Translations under genes and position numbers: made by a program
Source of the DNA: an uncultured Bacteroidales bacterium
Lineage (GTDB): Bacteria > Bacteroidota > Bacteroidia > Bacteroidales > Paludibacteraceae
Assembly: GCA_903912795.1 (NCBI GenBank)
Contig: CAIWIS010000807.1
Location: forward strand, 1 to 16,230
Direction: 5' to 3'
DNA: 16,230 bases
In this document: piece after piece, positions 7,019 through 15,500 of the stretch
Numbering within the stretch: position 1 is the first letter of the stretch
How the letters are laid out: each line of letters begins with the position of its first letter
The notes under the pieces: generated by a model
What the model was told of the DNA's origin: nothing
The model's input: the letters and a program-made list of their open reading frames with translations, nothing else
Database searches by the model: none

Positions 7019-8668
7019 TTACAATACTCTTTTGTTTTTGTTTTCGATAGCTATTTGATACGCCTTTGTATAATAGCTTAAAAAATTAGACCACAATGCT
7101 TTACGCGATATTTCAAGAGCATTACTACGCATTTCAGCAACTTGTTTATCAGTAGCTTCGCTAAATAATTTTATCATGTTCGAAATTTGCTTGGCTACTT
7201 CGTACCCATTATAATCCGAACGATGCACCACTCCTACTCCAGAATCAATATTTTGAGGAGTAGCTGATACCCATTGTCCAAAACCAGATAAATCGGTTGT
7301 AATGGTTGGAACTGAAAAAGCAACACTTTCGAGTGGTGTGTAACCCCAAGGCTCATAATAAGAAGGGAAAACTGTCAAGTCCAATCCAATAAGCAAATCG
7401 TAATAACTTTTATTAAAGATACCATCAGAACCGTTTAAGTACGATGGAATAAAAATAACTTTTACGCGCTCATTAATCTGATTATTTATATGAAACCAAT
7501 GCAAAGCACCCATTACATTATCATTATAATAGTCATGTAAATCGTGCGTTGATATTCGGTTGTGCGAATACAATTTAAATTCAGGGTTTTCCAAACTATG
7601 TTTCAAATCGTATCGAGGTCCTTTTGACCAAGCAGGCACCATAATAAATGCTACTACCTGACGGGTCATATCTTTGAAATCGTATAAATACTTCAACGAT
7701 TCAATAAATGTATCAATTCCTTTGTTTTTATACTCATACCTTCCTGCAGTACCAATTAAGAGGGCATTGTCAGCTAAATCGTACCCCAAAAGAGTTTCGG
7801 CTACTTTACGCAATGTTTTGCGGGCAGCATTACGTTTGGTGGTAAATGCACGTCCTTTAGGCACAAAATCGTCCTCAAAACCATTAGGAGTAACAATATG
7901 AGGTTTAATTTCGAGTAATTGCTCACACTCAATAGCGGTAATATCACTAACAGTAGTAAAACAATCCACTTGTTGGGCTGCAATTTTTTCGGTTGAATGT
8001 TTCGAAACCATATTTAACTCATTAGCCATTTGATCGCCACTATACTCATTTAAATAATCGTATAATGGTTTATGATTTCCAGCTATTGAGCGACCTATCG
8101 AAGTGGCATGTGTTGTAAATAATGTAGATATCTGAGGAAGGTTTTCTTTCACATAAAATGCTCCAAAAGTGGTCATCCATTCATTAAAATGTGCAACTAC
8201 TTCGTTTTTTTTACTCAAATTAAAAAACCGGTAATAACTATCAATAACCATTCCGGTTGCAAATCCAAACATCGAAGATTCGTCGTAATCGCCATAAGCA
8301 GCTATTGAATTTACACCAAATTTTGACCACACATGACCATAAATTTCGTCTTTACGAGCCATTAGTGGCAAAAAATCCACCAAAACAGCAATTGGCTCAC
8401 CAGGTATTTTCCAGCGACCAACTCTAATTTTTAAATGATAATGTTCTTGTGTGTAAGCAACCCATTCTGAATTAATTTTGGGTTCCTCTTTAAAATAAGG
8501 ATTCGATTTATCAGACCAAACATCAGGGCCAATAAATATCAATTTATCACCTACTTGTTGCTTAAGTGTGGCAGCGCGTGTTGAAAGCACTGTATAAATA
8601 CCACCTACCATATTACAAACTTCCCAGCTTGCTTCAAATATATATTCAGGTATATAATTCTTTGTCAT
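7019..8668 (-). CDS. Glycogen synthase, GT3 (eukaryote-like GYS) family
   Basis: It extends alpha-1,4-glucan from a nucleotide sugar (UDP-glucose in characterised GT3 enzymes). The 549-residue protein has the GT3 marks, not those of bacterial GlgA (GT5). The N-terminal donor/acceptor loop is EASWEVCNMVGGIYTVLST (12-30). Then come VVAHFNEW (157-164), TTHATSIGRS (185-194), TPNGF (260-264) and GRYEYKNKGID (309-319). The C-terminal signature YYEPWGYTPLES (437-448) has the two glutamates E439 and E447 at the spacing of animal and yeast synthases. It is shorter than eukaryotic forms: the phosphorylated tails are absent, and the arginine-rich helix that senses glucose-6-phosphate is reduced to R514 and R522. 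GT3 synthases are known in Bacteroidetes, so this is not an obvious recent transfer. The gene lies just upstream of glgP on the same strand. Donor choice is inference. Confidence 0.93.
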   Translation of the reverse strand: MTKNYIPEYIFEASWEVCNMVGGIYTVLSTRAATLKQQVGDKLIFIGPDVWSDKSNPYFKEEPKINSEWVAYTQEHYHLKIRVGRWKIPGEPIAVLVDFLPLMARKDEIYGHVWSKFGVNSIAAYGDYDESSMFGFATGMVIDSYYRFFNLSKKNEVVAHFNEWMTTFGAFYVKENLPQISTLFTTHATSIGRSIAGNHKPLYDYLNEYSGDQMANELNMVSKHSTEKIAAQQVDCFTTVSDITAIECEQLLEIKPHIVTPNGFEDDFVPKGRAFTTKRNAARKTLRKVAETLLGYDLADNALLIGTAGRYEYKNKGIDTFIESLKYLYDFKDMTRQVVAFIMVPAWSKGPRYDLKHSLENPEFKLYSHNRISTHDLHDYYNDNVMGALHWFHINNQINERVKVIFIPSYLNGSDGIFNKSYYDLLIGLDLTVFPSYYEPWGYTPLESVAFSVPTITTDLSGFGQWVSATPQNIDSGVGVVHRSDYNGYEVAKQISNMIKLFSEATDKQVAEMRSNALEISRKALWSNFLSYYTKAYQIAIENKNKRVL

Positions 8669-8687
8669 TTAAATATTTACGTTTTAA

Positions 8688-8701
8688 AATGCACGTGCAT
8701 T
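8688..8701. promoter_or_regulatory. 14-bp perfect palindrome in the glycogen synthase leader
   Basis: AATGCACGTGCATT is perfectly self-complementary and lies 20-33 bp before the synthase ATG, downstream of the putative promoter box. Its GC-rich core stands out in a very AT-rich gap of 261 bp. It could be an operator for a dimeric regulator. As a continuous palindrome without a loop it is less likely to act as an RNA hairpin. Nothing identifies the binding protein. Confidence 0.4.
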
Positions 8702-8786
8702 CGGATAAATAATCACTATTTTCAATAAAAGCAAAGTTGTGATTGATTCAAAGAAATAAAGAATGTCGTATTATTTTAAGCGTGCG

Positions 8787-8794
8787 CAAAGATA
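8787..8794 (-). promoter_or_regulatory. Bacteroidota-type -7 box for glycogen synthase
   Basis: On the - strand the bases read TATCTTTG, an exact TAnnTTTG match, about 119 bp before the synthase ATG, giving an estimated leader of roughly 110 nt. The -33 region has no good TTG. I see no convincing gene in the 261-bp gap (8669-8929) that contains it. Confidence 0.45.
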
Positions 8795-8929
8795 CTAAAA
8801 ATATTTAAATTAAAGTGAATCAAGCAATGAAGTTATCAACAAATAAATCATAATTGTAATGATTCAATTTTTTCGCAAAACATTTTCAATTAGCAAAGTT
8901 GCAATTTTCAAGAAATATTTATTTATGAA

Positions 8930-10333
8930 TTAAATTTCAAATTCTTCGCCAAAAGCAGGTATAAGCACTGTTCGATAGCCTTTTTCAAGTAATTTTTGTC
9001 GGTAGTTTTTCTGCACTTCATATTCACCATGAACCAGAAAAACGGTACGAATCAATTCTTTGTCTTGACATTCGAGGAATTCAATCATTTCCTTATAATC
9101 GCCATGACCCGAAAAAGCATCTATTTTAGCAATTCGAGCATTCACTTCATGCATTTCGCCTAGTATGGATATAAATCGAAGTCCAGGTTCTTGAATGCGA
9201 GCCCCTAGCGAAGTAGGCGAACAATAGCCAACCAATAAAATTGTATTACGCCAATTAGATATATTATTTGCAATGTGATGCTTCACTCTGCCTGCCTCGG
9301 CCATACCTGAAGCTGAAATAATGATACACGGTTCTTCGGATTGATTTAAAGCTTTTGATTCTTCTACGTTTTTAATTAAACGTAATGACTTAAAGCCAAA
9401 TGGGTCATCGTCGTGATTTAGAACATCGCGTACCGCTTGATTCATACATTCGGTATGTAAGCGAAATACTTCGGTGGCATTAACCGACAAGGGACTATCA
9501 ACAATGACTTTGATAGAAGGGATTAAACCTTTATTAAATAAATTATTTAACACAAACACAATCTCTTGTGTTCGTCCAACCGAGAAAGCTGGAATAATTA
9601 ATTTACCTTTGTTTTGAACACAAGTTTGAATTACAATATTTAATAATTCATCCTCGCTTTCAGCTTCGCTTGTATGTAATCGATCGCCATAAGTCGATTC
9701 AGTTATCAAAACATCACAAGGAGGAAATGCAGTTGGCGATTTTAAAATGCGGTTGTGCGGGCGACCAATATCGCCCGTAAAAGCCAAGTGTTTTTTCTGT
9801 CCATTTTCGGTAATCTGCAAGTTAACCACAGCGCTTCCGAGCATATGTCCTGTATGTGTAAACTTTACATTTACCTCATTATCAATATAAAACCTTCGTT
9901 CGTAACCAATTCCTATAAAAAGTTTCATGCAATCCTCAGCATCAAAAACAGAATAAATAGGTTCAACGGGCGATAAATTATTTTTAGCTCGTTTCTTATT
10001 AAACCACTTTATATCAAGCTCCTGTATATGAGCACTATCGGCCAGCATAATGGCACATAAATCGCGTGTAGCATTGGTAGTGATAATTGAGCCCCTAAAA
10101 CCCAGTTTATACATATATGGTATAAGTCCTGAGTGATCGATATGTGCATGAGAAAGTATCAGGTGGTCAATTTCAGCCGGATCGAAACCCAGATTTCGGT
10201 TCAAAGCATCGGTTTCGAGCCCTTTTCCTTGATACATACCACAATCGAGCAGAATTTTTTTACCACTATTTGTGATTACTAAATGCTTACTACCTGTTAC
10301 TTCGCGCGCTGCGCCTAAAAATTTTAATTTCAT
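8930..10333 (-). CDS. Metallo-beta-lactamase / beta-CASP family nuclease, probable RNase
   Basis: Proteins of this layout are zinc-dependent nucleases related to the CPSF73/Cft2 RNA-processing group; bacterial members act on RNA. The 467 residues begin with the MBL fold: SHAHIDHSG with HAHIDH at 62-67, then H163 in GHMLGSA and D188 in TGDIG, which complete the two-zinc site. The beta-CASP motifs follow: E212 in TESTYGDR (motif A), H410 in SGHGD (motif B) and H435 in VHGE (motif C). PAFSVGRTQE (249-258) and the ASGMAEAGRVKHH segment (341-353) are also typical. All catalytic residues are present. There is no signal peptide, so it should be cytoplasmic. It starts 30 bp after the gene for a two-TM protein on the same strand and has no promoter of its own that I can see, so the two are probably co-transcribed. 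The substrate is unknown. Confidence 0.92.
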   Translation of the reverse strand: MKLKFLGAAREVTGSKHLVITNSGKKILLDCGMYQGKGLETDALNRNLGFDPAEIDHLILSHAHIDHSGLIPYMYKLGFRGSIITTNATRDLCAIMLADSAHIQELDIKWFNKKRAKNNLSPVEPIYSVFDAEDCMKLFIGIGYERRFYIDNEVNVKFTHTGHMLGSAVVNLQITENGQKKHLAFTGDIGRPHNRILKSPTAFPPCDVLITESTYGDRLHTSEAESEDELLNIVIQTCVQNKGKLIIPAFSVGRTQEIVFVLNNLFNKGLIPSIKVIVDSPLSVNATEVFRLHTECMNQAVRDVLNHDDDPFGFKSLRLIKNVEESKALNQSEEPCIIISASGMAEAGRVKHHIANNISNWRNTILLVGYCSPTSLGARIQEPGLRFISILGEMHEVNARIAKIDAFSGHGDYKEMIEFLECQDKELIRTVFLVHGEYEVQKNYRQKLLEKGYRTVLIPAFGEEFEI

Positions 10334-10363
10334 AAATTGGTTTATAAACGATTAAATTATATC

Positions 10364-11089
10364 TTAAAATTTTATTTTAAAGCCAATTCCGTTATCAGCC
10401 ATTTCAATATTGAGGTTATTATCTTGGAGTTGACTTAAAGTTTTCATATCAATATTATATGTTTCCACAGCTTGCTTAATCTTACTTTTAGCAGCTATCG
10501 AAAATACAATTTGCGTTACAAAAAAAGTTCCCATACCCACTACAGGCATTGTAAGGGCTGCATCTGGTTTTTTTTGAATTGCATAAAGTATTCCAACTCC
10601 GGCACAAACCCAAAAACCTAAATTCGATGCACCACTAACAAATGCTAACCCTTCGGCTTGCTTGTAATTTCTGAATGCTGTCGGCGAATCTTTCAAAACA
10701 AGTGGAATTTCGGTAGGTGTAAGCTTTCTACCATTTTGATAAACTGCGCTCGCACTGTATTTTAGTGGTAATGGTTTATATACTTTTTGCTCAACTGGTT
10801 TTGGAGTTTCAACAACTGGAGGTTTAACAATTTCGGCTGGTTTTGCTTGTACAGCAGGGGCTTCTACTTTCTCTTCTAACGTAATTTTTTCAATTTCATC
10901 TGCTTTAAATACAAAAATACTACCATCGTAAGTTTTTAATTTGAGCGATTCGTTCGGAATCTGCTCAATTATAACCCCTTTTATCATACTACCATTTTTG
11001 AGATGAACTACATTTACACTGTTTTGCGCATCTAAAAACAATGAATAAAACATACAAAATGAAGCAATTAGAAAAAATTTTGTTTTCAT
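10364..11089 (-). CDS. Uncharacterised signal-peptide protein with Pro-rich linker and two TM segments
   Basis: I cannot name a function. The 241-residue protein starts with a signal peptide (about 1-21, probable cut after FLDA before QN). A short beta-rich domain follows (about 25-70: VVHLKNGSMIKGVIIEQI and DGSIFVFKADEIEKI), of a kind I recall from many Bacteroidetes surface or periplasmic proteins. A Pro/Lys/Glu-rich linker spans about 74-110. Next comes YQNGRKLTPTEIPLVLKDSP (117-136), then two hydrophobic segments (about 147-171 and 178-200) and a tail with AVETYN (207-212). The second half also resembles a two-TM module I recall from this phylum. The stretched linker suggests the beta domain sits away from the membrane. 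It precedes the beta-CASP nuclease gene by 30 bp, a probable operon, though a secreted protein and a cytoplasmic nuclease need not share a function. The gene is divergent from the ATPase gene. Confidence 0.85.
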   Translation of the reverse strand: MKTKFFLIASFCMFYSLFLDAQNSVNVVHLKNGSMIKGVIIEQIPNESLKLKTYDGSIFVFKADEIEKITLEEKVEAPAVQAKPAEIVKPPVVETPKPVEQKVYKPLPLKYSASAVYQNGRKLTPTEIPLVLKDSPTAFRNYKQAEGLAFVSGASNLGFWVCAGVGILYAIQKKPDAALTMPVVGMGTFFVTQIVFSIAAKSKIKQAVETYNIDMKTLSQLQDNNLNIEMADNGIGFKIKF

Positions 11090-11177
11090 AATATTATCCC
11101 TTTCAAGTACGAACCCTGATGATTTTTTGTTAAGTTCAAGAGAAACGAGTTCTTAAATTTCCTATAAACTTTGCATA

Positions 11178-11185
11178 CAAAGTAA
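11178..11185 (-). promoter_or_regulatory. Weak -7-like box for the membrane-protein/nuclease operon
   Basis: On the - strand the bases read TTACTTTG, one mismatch from TAnnTTTG, about 89 bp before the ATG at 11089. No TTG is seen at the -33 position. It is the best candidate in the divergent gap but could be chance. It forms the right arm of a small inverted repeat, ACTTTG-CATA-CAAAGT (11168-11183). Confidence 0.25.
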
Positions 11186-11217
11186 ATGAAATAAAATCTA
11201 ACTATGAAATTGTACTA

Positions 11218-11243
11218 ATTTTGCAATCTCGACATTGCAAAAT
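11218..11243. promoter_or_regulatory. Perfect 10+10 bp inverted repeat over the ATPase promoter -33 box (probable operator)
   Basis: ATTTTGCAAT (11218-11227) and its exact complement ATTGCAAAAT (11234-11243) are separated by CTCGAC. The right arm contains the TTG (11235-11237) that serves as the -33 element of the ATPase promoter, a classic repressor position. A further half-site, GCAAT, follows at 11244-11248. The arms are AT-rich and no U-tract follows, so a terminator role is unlikely. The cognate regulator is not in the window as far as I can tell. Confidence 0.6.
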
Positions 11244-11264
11244 GCAATATTTTGATTATCTTTG
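11235..11264 (+). promoter_or_regulatory. Consensus Bacteroidota promoter of the ATPase gene
   Basis: TTG (11235-11237), a 19-nt gap and TATCTTTG (11257-11264) fit the Bacteroidetes pattern TTG-N19-TAnnTTTG exactly. Transcription should begin around 11270, only about 10 nt before the ATG at 11279. This also shows that the TTG codon at 11252 cannot be the start, as it would lie before the transcript. Confidence 0.75.
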
Positions 11265-11278
11265 CAAAAAATTTCTAC

Positions 11279-12454
11279 ATGGAATCGTTTTACAAAACCC
11301 ATAAATATTTAGTCGAAAATGTGCAGTCGCCAGTGCGGAGGCAATTGATGGACGAAATTGATTGGAATCACCGCCTGATTGGCATCAAAGGCAGTCGTGG
11401 TGTGGGTAAAACGACCTTTCTACTCCAATATGCAAAGGAGAACTTTGGTAGTGACAGAAGTTGTTTGTATGTAAATTTTAATAATTTTTATTTTACACAA
11501 CATAGTTTGGTTGAGTTCGCTGGTGACTTTTGCAAACAAGGTGGTAAAACACTTTTAATTGATCAAACATTTAAATACGAAAATTGGTCGAAAGAATTAC
11601 GCGCCTGTTTTGAGCTCTACCCTGAACTTCATATTATTTTTTCAGGTTCGTCGGTCATGCGATTAATTGAAGATAATACTGATTTACAAGATATTGTAGC
11701 TTTATATAATTTAAGAGGATTTTCGTTTCGCGAATTTTTGAATCTTAAATGCGGAACCAACTTTCAATCTTTAACATTAAAAGAAATTATCCAAAAGCCA
11801 GTGACTATTTCGAATGAAATATGTGCTACGGTACAACCGATAGATTTTTTTCAAGATTATTTACATCATGGTTTTTATCCATTTTTTCTGGAAAACAGAA
11901 ATTACTCCGAGAATTTACTCAAAACCATGAATATGATGCTTGAGGTTGATATTTTACTTATCAAGCAAATTGAACTAAAGTATTTATCGAAAATACGTAA
12001 ATTACTATATTTGATCATGGCTGATGCGCCTTCGGTTCCCAATGTAAGTCAATTGAGCATTGAAATTGAGACTTCGCGTGCTACAATAATGAATTACATC
12101 AAATACCTGAAAGATGCACGATTACTCAATCTGTTATACGCCGAAGGAGAAGAATTTCCAAAAAAACCAAAACAGTTATTTGTTCAAAACACAAATTTAA
12201 TGCATGCGGTTTATCCTGAAAAAGTGGATAGCACAGCCGAACACAAAACGTTTTTATACAATGCATTACATGCAAAACACAAAATAAATAAGGGACGAAA
12301 AAATTATGATTTTCTGATTGATCAAGAGTATAATTTCAAACTTGAAAATGACAACACTCACAAACCAACAGCAAAAACGTATTATATTTCGACCGAACAA
12401 CATGTTTCATCTAAAAACCACATACCATTATGGCTTTTAGGTTTTTTGTATTAA
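11279..12454 (+). CDS. AAA_14/DUF4143-like ATPase with C-terminal winged-helix region
   Basis: This is a P-loop ATPase of the large, poorly characterised AAA_14/DUF4143 group found in many bacteria and archaea; its biological role is unknown. From the ATG at 11279 it has 391 residues. It carries Walker A GSRGVGKTT (38-46), a Walker B-like TLLIDQ (91-96, D95, with Gln where Glu is more usual) and a sensor-like FSGSS (121-125), followed by LRGFSFREFL (145-154), typical of the group. A helix-turn-helix-like stretch is at about 256-288 (SQLSIEIETSRATIMNYIKYL). The C-terminus keeps DFLID (344-348) and the end IPLWLLGFLY. A longer frame could begin at TTG 11252, but that codon lies inside the promoter. 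It has a consensus promoter with an overlapping inverted repeat. nifJ follows after 68 bp; co-transcription is possible but there is no functional link I can support. Confidence 0.88.
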   Translation: MESFYKTHKYLVENVQSPVRRQLMDEIDWNHRLIGIKGSRGVGKTTFLLQYAKENFGSDRSCLYVNFNNFYFTQHSLVEFAGDFCKQGGKTLLIDQTFKYENWSKELRACFELYPELHIIFSGSSVMRLIEDNTDLQDIVALYNLRGFSFREFLNLKCGTNFQSLTLKEIIQKPVTISNEICATVQPIDFFQDYLHHGFYPFFLENRNYSENLLKTMNMMLEVDILLIKQIELKYLSKIRKLLYLIMADAPSVPNVSQLSIEIETSRATIMNYIKYLKDARLLNLLYAEGEEFPKKPKQLFVQNTNLMHAVYPEKVDSTAEHKTFLYNALHAKHKINKGRKNYDFLIDQEYNFKLENDNTHKPTAKTYYISTEQHVSSKNHIPLWLLGFLY

Positions 12455-12485
12455 AAGAAAAACAATAATAATAACTTGCTTCTAT

Positions 12486-12508
12486 CCCACTTTTGGGGTT
12501 AGGAGTCT
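12486..12508 (+). repeat. GC-rich intergenic element, copy upstream of nifJ
   Basis: The layout is CCC, six bases, GGGG, then TTAGGAGTCT. It includes a small hairpin CCCA-CTTT-TGGG (12486-12497) and sits 15 nt before the nifJ ATG. A related element, in the opposite orientation, follows nifJ at 16061-16084. It would be part of the nifJ 5' leader if transcription starts upstream of it. Confidence 0.55.
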
Positions 12509-12522
12509 AATTACAATCAAAA

Positions 12523-15500
12523 ATGGCAAAAACAAAAAAGTTTTTAACTTGTGATGGAAATCAGGCTGCTGCACATATAGCTTATATGTTCAGCGAAGTG
12601 GCTGCTATCTATCCAATTACGCCATCGTCGACTATGGCAGAATATGTTGACGAGTGGGCTGCAACCGGACGTAAAAACATGTTTGGTGAAAAGGTACAAG
12701 TTCAAGAAATGCAATCGGAAGGTGGAGCAGCTGCTGCTATGCACGGTGCACTTCAAGCAGGCGCTTTGACATCTACATTTACTGCATCGCAGGGTCTATT
12801 GCTTATGGTGCCTAATATGTATAAAGTTGCTGGTGAATTACTTCCAGGCGTTTATCATGTTTCAGCTCGTGCTTTGGCTTCACATGCTCTTTCAATTTTT
12901 GGCGACCACCAAGATGTTATGGCAGTTCGTCAAACAGGATGTGCTATGTTTGCTACAGGTTCAGTACAGGAAGTTATGGATTTAGCTGCTGTGGCTCACC
13001 TAGCGTCATTAACTTCACGTGTACCTTTTGTACATTTCTTCGATGGTTTCCGTACTTCACACGAAATTCAGAAAATTGAAGAAATTGATGCTGAAGCAGT
13101 TATTGGTTTAGTTGACCAAGATGCATTGAAAGATTTCCGCAACCGTGCCTTGAGTCCTGAACACCCAGTGGTTCGTGGTACTGCTCAAAACGGTGATATT
13201 TATTTCCAAGCTCGCGAAGCTTGTAATCCTTTTTACGATGCCATTCCTGGCATTGTTGATGATTATCTTGTAAAATTAAATGCTATTACTGGCCGTCAAT
13301 ATGGTTTGTTCGATTATTATGGTGCACCAGATGCCGACCGAGTAGTTGTAGCCATGGGTTCTTCAACTGAAGCTATACGCGAAGGTATTGATTACCTTAC
13401 AGCTAAAGGCGAAAAAGTTGGTTTGATTTCTGTTCACTTGTATCGTCCATTCTCAGCTAAACACTTCCTTTCAGTACTTCCAAAAACTGCAAAACGTATT
13501 TGCGTACTTGACCGTACTAAAGAACCAGGCGCTGGTGGCGAACCATTGTACTTAGATGTAAAAGATGTATTGTATGGCACTGAAAACCAACCATTAGTAG
13601 TTGGTGGACGTTATGGTCTTTCGTCGAAAGACTTCACTCCTGCTCAGGTATTATCGGTATATCAAAACTTAGGTTTACCTTCACCACGCAATGGATTTAC
13701 AGTAGGTATAGTTGATGATATTACTTTTACATCACTTCCGTTAGGCGAAGAAATTTCGATGGGTGGTACTGGAACATACGAAGCAAAATTCTATGGTTTA
13801 GGTGCTGATGGTACTGTAGGTGCTAACAAAAACTCAATTAAAATTATTGGTGACAATACCGATAAATATTCGCAAGCATATTTTGCTTATGATTCAAAAA
13901 AATCGGGTGGTTTTACTTGTTCTCACCTTCGTTTTGGTAATACTCCTATTCGTTCTACGTATTTGGTAACTACACCTGACTTTGTGGCTTGTCACGTTCA
14001 GGCTTACCTTAAACTTTACGATGTAACCAAAGGATTGAAGAAAAATGGTACATTCCTTTTGAATACTATCTGGAGTGCCGAAGAAGTTCAAAAAAATCTT
14101 CCTACCAATGTAAAAAAATACTTGGCTGCTAATAATATCACTTTATATATTATCGATGCAACCAATATTGCTCAAGAAATTGGTCTAGGGAACCGTACAA
14201 ACACTATTTTGCAATCAGCTTTCTTCAAAATTACCAATGTAATTCCTTACGAATTAGCAGTAGATAAAATGAAATATGCTATTGTAAAATCGTATGGTAA
14301 TAAAGGTGAGAGAGTTATCAACATGAACTATGCAGCCGTTGATCGCGGTGGCGAATACACTCAAGTAGAAGTTCCTGCAGAATGGGCTAATTTGCTCGAC
14401 GACGATGCAGTAATTGGTGCTGATGTTCCTGATTTTATCAAAAATATCGTTATTCCTGTAAATGCACAAGCTGGTGATAATATTCCTGTTTCAGCATTTA
14501 AGGGTCGTGAAGATGGAACTTGGGATCAAGGTACAACTAAATACGAAAAACGCGGTGTAGCTGCTAATGTTCCTGTTTGGGATAAAGACAACTGTATTCA
14601 ATGTAACCAATGTGCTTACGTTTGTCCTCACGCTGCTATCCGTCCATTCCTATTGGATGCTGTAGAAGCTTCGAAAGCTCCTTTTGCTGCTGACACATTG
14701 AAAGCTAACGGTAAACAATTTGTTGACATGAGCTTCCGCATTCAGGTTGATGTACTCGACTGTATGGGTTGCGATAACTGTGCTGAAGTTTGTCCGGGAA
14801 ATAAAGGTGGAAAAGCATTGAAAATGGTGCCAATTGAAACACAATATGAAAACCAAACTAACTGGGAATTCTGTATTGACGAAGTTAAAACCAAACAACA
14901 TTTGGTTGATACTAAAGCCAATGTGAAAAACTCACAGTTTGCAACTCCATTGTTTGAGTTCTCGGGCGCTTGTGCTGGTTGTGGTGAAACTCCATATGTG
15001 AAACTTGTAACCCAATTGTTTGGTGACCGTCAGATGGTATCAAATGCAACAGGTTGTAGCTCTATTTATTCAGCTTCGGCTCCTTCTACTCCTTACACTG
15101 TAAACGATGAAGGTCGTGGACCAGCATGGGCTAATTCATTGTTCGAAGACAATGCTGAGTTCGGCTTGGGTATGGTATTCGCTTATGATAATATGCGTGA
15201 ACGTATAGTACGTTTAATGACTGAGGCGCTTGCTGAAAATTGCTGCTCTGACGAGTTAAAAGGCTTATTTACAGAATGGTTAGAATTTAAAAACGATGCT
15301 GACAAATCGAAAGAATTAGCAGCAAAAATTACTCCTCTAGTAAACGAAAAGAAATGTGATAAATGTGTTCAGATTTCGGAACTTAGTCAATACCTAATCA
15401 AACAATCACAATGGATAGTTGGTGGTGATGGTTGGGCTTATGATATTGGTTTTGGTGGATTGGATCACGTAATTGCTTCAGGCAAAAATGTAAACATATT

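Noticed and set aside
2681..8668. A single operon running from glycogen synthase through glgP and nnr
   Set aside because: A good terminator separates glgP from nnr and promoter-like boxes precede each gene. The synthase and phosphorylase may share transcripts, but a three-gene operon is not supported.
8886..8906. Imperfect hairpin AATT(A)GCA-AAGT-TGCAATT after the beta-CASP gene
   Set aside because: It could be the nuclease terminator, but the stem is bulged and no clear U-tract follows on the - strand, so I did not list it.
11168..11183. ACTTTG-CATA-CAAAGT inverted repeat in the divergent gap
   Set aside because: Six-bp arms in AT-rich DNA are easily found by chance. It is mentioned only with the weak -7-like box.
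12455..12522. Promoter for nifJ in the 68-bp gap
   Set aside because: CACTTTTG (12488-12495) is one mismatch from the -7 consensus, but the nearest TTG (12476-12478) is only 9 nt away, so the spacing does not fit.
12544..14901. Several short open frames antisense to nifJ
   Set aside because: nifJ is unambiguous through this region; the antisense frames have no recognisable motifs and end at random points.
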